Positions 60,385-64,000 of a DNA stretch of 64,000 nucleotides are shown here, piece after piece; the stretch's first letter is position 1; every line of letters begins with the position of its first letter. The DNA comes from Mycocentrospora acerina (Eukaryota; Ascomycota; Dothideomycetes; Pleosporales): contig JAKUHH010000250.1 of assembly GCA_022701365.1 (NCBI GenBank), positions 186,001-250,000 of the forward strand, in the 5' to 3' direction. The notes beneath the pieces are model-generated. The model had not been told where the DNA came from and made no database searches. It worked only from the letters and a program-made list of their open reading frames with translations. Both the position numbers and the translations under genes were made by a program.

Positions 60385-61191
60385 ATGGCGTTTGCTACAG
60401 CGAACCAACAGCCCTTCCGATTTCTGGATCTGCCTGCAGAGCTACGTTGCTATGTATACGAGAATATCGAATTCCCTACCACTTGGCACGTCCTAGACAG
60501 AACACAAGCTCTCATCAACAAAAGAGACTGGCCAGTTCCTCCTAAAACCCAGATTTACGACTCTCGCGTGACCCTCATCAGACCGCACACTCCACTCGAG
60601 ATCCTGATGACCTGTCACCTTGTGAACGAAGAAGCCCGCCCTATTCTCAAGCAAAAAATGGAACAATGCAGATTCCAGCCCATACGATATCTTGTAGACT
60701 TTAGTGCAGCGTGGGCACTTATCACAGCTTCTAGTGCCTTAAGAAGCTGTCTCGGTGTGGCGGACGGGGGCATTAGCGAACGTGAAAACAGAGCGGTCAG
60801 GGACTTCCTTCAACTTTGCAACCTTTACCTCTTCCAAACGCGTCAAATACAGAACGGCTCACGAGGCGTACGAATTATCGAGATGACGATAATCTATAAG
60901 AGCGAGATTGTGTATGGCAGGGAAGTCCTCGAAACAATGTTGTGGCTCCGTGAGCTCAGATACTACAGCTCTATTCGACTTGTGGTCATATACAAGTCTC
61001 CGCTTCCAAGAATACAGATACCTGGCAATGCACAGATAAGAGGTTCCGATGACCTCGAGGAGCTATTATTACGAGAGGTTCCGAGAGAATCAAGAAATGG
61101 GGATCAGGCCAATCCGGTTCGCGGGGTTTTCGTGAGGCCACTTGAGGGAGGAACTTTCGAAAAGCATATCGAAGGCTTGGAGTCGTATTAA
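60385..61191 (+). CDS. Hypothetical protein with F-box-like N terminus
   Basis: Intronless, 268 aa. The start FRFLDLPAELRCYVYENIEF resembles the degenerate F-box-like opening common in ascomycete proteins of unknown function; then CHLVNEEARPIL, another frequent element of this group. No membrane segment or signal peptide. A TATA box and well-placed ATG support expression. Function unknown. Confidence 0.75.
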   Translation: MAFATANQQPFRFLDLPAELRCYVYENIEFPTTWHVLDRTQALINKRDWPVPPKTQIYDSRVTLIRPHTPLEILMTCHLVNEEARPILKQKMEQCRFQPIRYLVDFSAAWALITASSALRSCLGVADGGISERENRAVRDFLQLCNLYLFQTRQIQNGSRGVRIIEMTIIYKSEIVYGREVLETMLWLRELRYYSSIRLVVIYKSPLPRIQIPGNAQIRGSDDLEELLLREVPRESRNGDQANPVRGVFVRPLEGGTFEKHIEGLESY

Positions 61192-61657
61192 AGGCCAAAA
61201 AATAGCACTGTTTGTTGCACAGAGACATGCTAACTTTTTCTCAAGAAAAACGCTTGGTCGAGAAAGGAATATATTTACCAAGCTAATTTTCTCTTGCAGC
61301 TTTTTTTAATTCTTGCTTCATTGGCTGGTTAACTAATTTGAAATTTAGTCTGGCAACCTCAAAAACATCCCGAACGACTGTACAAGAACCTAAACGTATA
61401 TTTAGAAGTGAATTTATTTGTACCGCAACTTCAGGCTTGTAGAAACAAGTGTAGCCTCTATTGAAAAATGCTCCCTCCTTCGGATTTTTCTTTTTGTTGA
61501 CACAGATGCCGAAGGTTGTATCTCAATTTTGTACTAGACACAGGAGTATACAAATCAAGCACAACGAGGCTAGGTAAAGCGGACAGGGGGATTGTAGAGA
61601 TTCCTCAACTGCCAGAAAAAATAGACCATTATATTATTGAACATTTACCTTATGAAT
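61192..61657. other. Intergenic region
   Basis: AT-rich, with the 5S TATA at 61630-61633 at its right end. No gene. Confidence 0.6.
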
Positions 61658-61775
61658 ACATACGACCACAGGACGTTGAAAACAAGGCTTCCCGTTCGCT
61701 CAGCCCTATTTAAGCAACGTACCGGCGGACTAGTAGTCAGGTGGGTGACCACTGGCGAATCCCCGCTGTTGTATG
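61658..61775 (+). rRNA. 5S ribosomal RNA, copy 3
   Basis: Identical to copy 1 except accacagg for accatagg near the 5' end. TATA at -28 to -25 and a T8 terminator run at 61776-61783. Confidence 0.95.
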
Positions 61776-62361
61776 TTTTTTTTGAATTTATGTTTTTGCT
61801 TCTATTGCTTTCCAACAATCGCATTTATCTCCTGCTGTCGTTAGTTGTTGTTGGCGAGATGGAAACTCTCAAGAATGGCTTATGATTCCGCACATGTTCA
61901 CTTCTACCCATGCGAAATAAGTGACTGTCAAAGCGTAAATCAACCCTATTTTTACGATTCATGTATTGAGGTAATGCAAGGTATCTGTGGTTCAATATAT
62001 ATAGTACACTTACGTTGATTAAATACAAAATGGTGCTTATCTTGTGCTAAATGTATTGTTTCAAAAACCAAAACAACTAAGATTTCTTATTAACAATGTT
62101 CCCATCCTGCGTACACGTCATTTGTCACCGAATGAATTTGTTAATAAATTCTCCTTCCTACATCTTCTAACGAATCAAGTTTGATCTGCCGCACGTGAGA
62201 TGATGTGTGTAGCATCTAGATCTCGTCTTGCCAAGGTCTCACCAAAATCCACGTATGTTCTTTATCTCGCACTAGTTTCAACCCGCCTACTTGACTCCTC
62301 AATTTTGTCGCGCACAAAAAGATCTTGTTACACATATATTTGTGCATACTCTGGAGGCGAA
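61776..62361. other. Intergenic region, promoter of HET gene
   Basis: T-rich sequence without a separate gene. The HET frame is already open from 62200 (ATGATG), so the leader may be coding. Confidence 0.5.
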
Positions 62362-64000
62362 ATGGTGGCACAAACTCCGGGCCTTGCGGATGTAGCGAGC
62401 TCTGCAGCTCAGCTAGAGGAACAGCTTGGTGCCTGGCCTCGTCGTTTACTTCACGTACCCACAATGACATCATATAGTTGGGAGCCAGGTAACAGGTATG
62501 GAAATGCTGTGGCACCTAGATATAATGCGATATCGTACACTTGGGGAAGATGGGTTCTTCAGTCTGGAGAGCTTCCACAGACGTCAAGCGTCACCATCAA
62601 TAGAGTTCCCTGGATAGTCCCCAGAGTGCATCCCGACCACTTCGACCGTGAATCTTTGGAATCTGTAATCAATCAGGCGCAGCTTGTTGAGCCACCATCC
62701 CCTTTCACATTCCCCGAAAATTACGATGACGCGACAGCGAAGGTAGACCACATATGGATCGATATAGCGTGCATCGATCAAAACTTCAACAGAGATTCCA
62801 TGCTCGAGATTGGACGCCAGGCGAAAATATTTGGCAAAGCCCTCACTGTTTACATATGGCTTAGCCACACCTCCACCAGCCAACTTCGCGAGATGCGTAA
62901 TTTTGCTACTAACTGGGATCCTTACTTTCCCGATTTCGAGTCATCTTTCGATCGTTGGCCCCAAGTGGAAGAGGTTTTCACGTACATGAAGAAAGATCCA
63001 TGGTTTTCTTCTGTCTGGACTCTTCAAGAGGCATACTTACGAAAAGACGCGGTTTTCCTATCCCGAGATGTTGAGAAAATGTACAGAGTTGATGGCAGGT
63101 GGAATATACGCGAGGAAGAAGTGGTAGAGTCAGAATTCGGCTTCAATTTGAAGGCCTTATTACTTTCAGCAGAGACTGTAAGCCTCGCCTCTAGGGCACT
63201 AGACCCAACATCAAGTTCTCAAGAATCAATCTTGCAAAGCTTGCAGATTCTAGGAATGAATTCTCTCATTCGACATGACCCGATGGGTTTATATGCCGTG
63301 GCTCATCAACGTAAACCAAGCAACGTCCTTGACAGTATATATGGCATCCAGCAAATATTTGGGCTTCGCCTAGGTCACTCAGATCCTACCGCCGAATTCA
63401 GCAAAGAACTGTCTCTAGAAGATTTGGAGGATGAACTAGGAGAAGCCTTGATGAAATCCGACCCAGTTCTTAGCCAATCTTTCGTCCACACAGACCCTTC
63501 TCTTGAAGGAAACAAGCGATGGCGTGTATCAAAAAGTGCGGTAGTGCCCGAACCGCTCATCAACGATGATAATCCATGGAGGAGTTCATTGTATACTCCT
63601 GTCTGTAGCTTGGATACAGAGAATGTCGGAGGAAGTAAAATGGGATCTTTCGTAGGCAAGACATGTGCATTTGCCCAACTAGAGAGAATTTGGTCGTTCA
63701 TGCAAGAGAAAGAGTCTATGATGGATGGGCAGCCAGTCATGTGGTTAATGATGGACAATGTCCCGAACGTTGTGCCAATCGAACAAAACGATTCAGTACC
63801 AAGTGAGCAATGGTCTAGGCATGGAGGCTTCCAATCTCATGAGCAGTCCAGTAAAATTGCTGCACATCTGGTCCTGAATTATGACGAGTCCAAGTTAAAA
63901 ATGCTTCACCTCGGGGCACATACCAGCACCCCAGGAACGGAGTGTCACTTTGGTCTTCTCCTGCTGCATGAAGTTACTGGTGGTCTCGCTATATGGAAAC
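62362..64000 (+). CDS. HET (heterokaryon incompatibility) domain protein, 3' end outside window
   Basis: Open frame to the window edge, at least 546 codons. HET-domain blocks are clear: RRLLHVPTMTSY, YNAISYTWG, HIWIDIACIDQ, QAKIFGKALTVYIWLS and DPWFSSVWTLQEAYLRKDA. Start set at ATG 62362 because the preceding leader is not typical of the family, although in-frame ATGs at 62200 and 62203 exist. HET proteins mediate non-self recognition between hyphae and trigger cell death; many paralogues per genome have no proven role. No stop or frameshift interrupts the visible part. The end, and any C-terminal repeat region, cannot be seen. Confidence 0.88.
   Translation, partial: MVAQTPGLADVASSAAQLEEQLGAWPRRLLHVPTMTSYSWEPGNRYGNAVAPRYNAISYTWGRWVLQSGELPQTSSVTINRVPWIVPRVHPDHFDRESLESVINQAQLVEPPSPFTFPENYDDATAKVDHIWIDIACIDQNFNRDSMLEIGRQAKIFGKALTVYIWLSHTSTSQLREMRNFATNWDPYFPDFESSFDRWPQVEEVFTYMKKDPWFSSVWTLQEAYLRKDAVFLSRDVEKMYRVDGRWNIREEEVVESEFGFNLKALLLSAETVSLASRALDPTSSSQESILQSLQILGMNSLIRHDPMGLYAVAHQRKPSNVLDSIYGIQQIFGLRLGHSDPTAEFSKELSLEDLEDELGEALMKSDPVLSQSFVHTDPSLEGNKRWRVSKSAVVPEPLINDDNPWRSSLYTPVCSLDTENVGGSKMGSFVGKTCAFAQLERIWSFMQEKESMMDGQPVMWLMMDNVPNVVPIEQNDSVPSEQWSRHGGFQSHEQSSKIAAHLVLNYDESKLKMLHLGAHTSTPGTECHFGLLLLHEVTGGLAIWK

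Noticed and set aside
63375..63758. Minus-strand frame inside the HET gene
   Set aside because: Antisense of the HET coding frame, which continues uninterrupted.

Overview
The window is nuclear DNA from a filamentous ascomycete (Pezizomycotina, probably a dothideomycete; the class is an inference). The grounds are: many introns of about 45-90 nt with GT..AG ends; dispersed single 5S rRNA genes; Zn2Cys6 regulators, a HET-domain protein and an ADP1-type ABC transporter; and AT-rich, gene-poor blocks with decayed genes that look like repeat-induced point mutation (RIP). All gene models below were spliced by hand from the sequence.

Layout. 1-8 kb is a conserved core: the 3' part of mitochondrial elongation factor G (MEF1), a convergent ADP1-like ABC transporter, and a class I/II aminotransferase. 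8-28 kb is an accessory compartment of AT-rich stretches separating a protein kinase fused to a DUF6590 domain, a five-exon C2H2 zinc-finger protein, a decayed hevein-type chitin-binding gene, a six-exon integral membrane protein and an F-box protein. This block also holds two 5S rRNA genes, fragments of others, a minisatellite and a (TG)20 tract. 29-36 kb holds a head-to-head pair: a secreted protein with five LysM domains and a large secreted GH18 chitinase with hevein domains and a killer-toxin-subunit-like C-terminal region.

38-59 kb is a coherent catabolic cluster: Zn2Cys6 regulator, MFS transporter, amidase, Baeyer-Villiger-type monooxygenase, possible small secreted protein, second Zn2Cys6 regulator, intradiol ring-cleavage dioxygenase, phenol-hydroxylase-type monooxygenase and epoxide-hydrolase-type alpha/beta hydrolase. 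Together they could import an aromatic amide or ketone, hydrolyse or oxidise the side chain to a phenol, hydroxylate it to a diol and open the ring. The dioxygenase and phenol hydroxylase promoters share an identical 14-bp element (opposite strands) built on the palindrome TTCCGGAA, a good candidate site for one of the two regulators.

60-64 kb carries a hypothetical protein with an F-box-like start, a third intact 5S rRNA gene and the 5' part of a HET-domain gene that runs off the window. All three intact 5S genes lie on the plus strand and each has TATA exactly 28 to 25 nt upstream.
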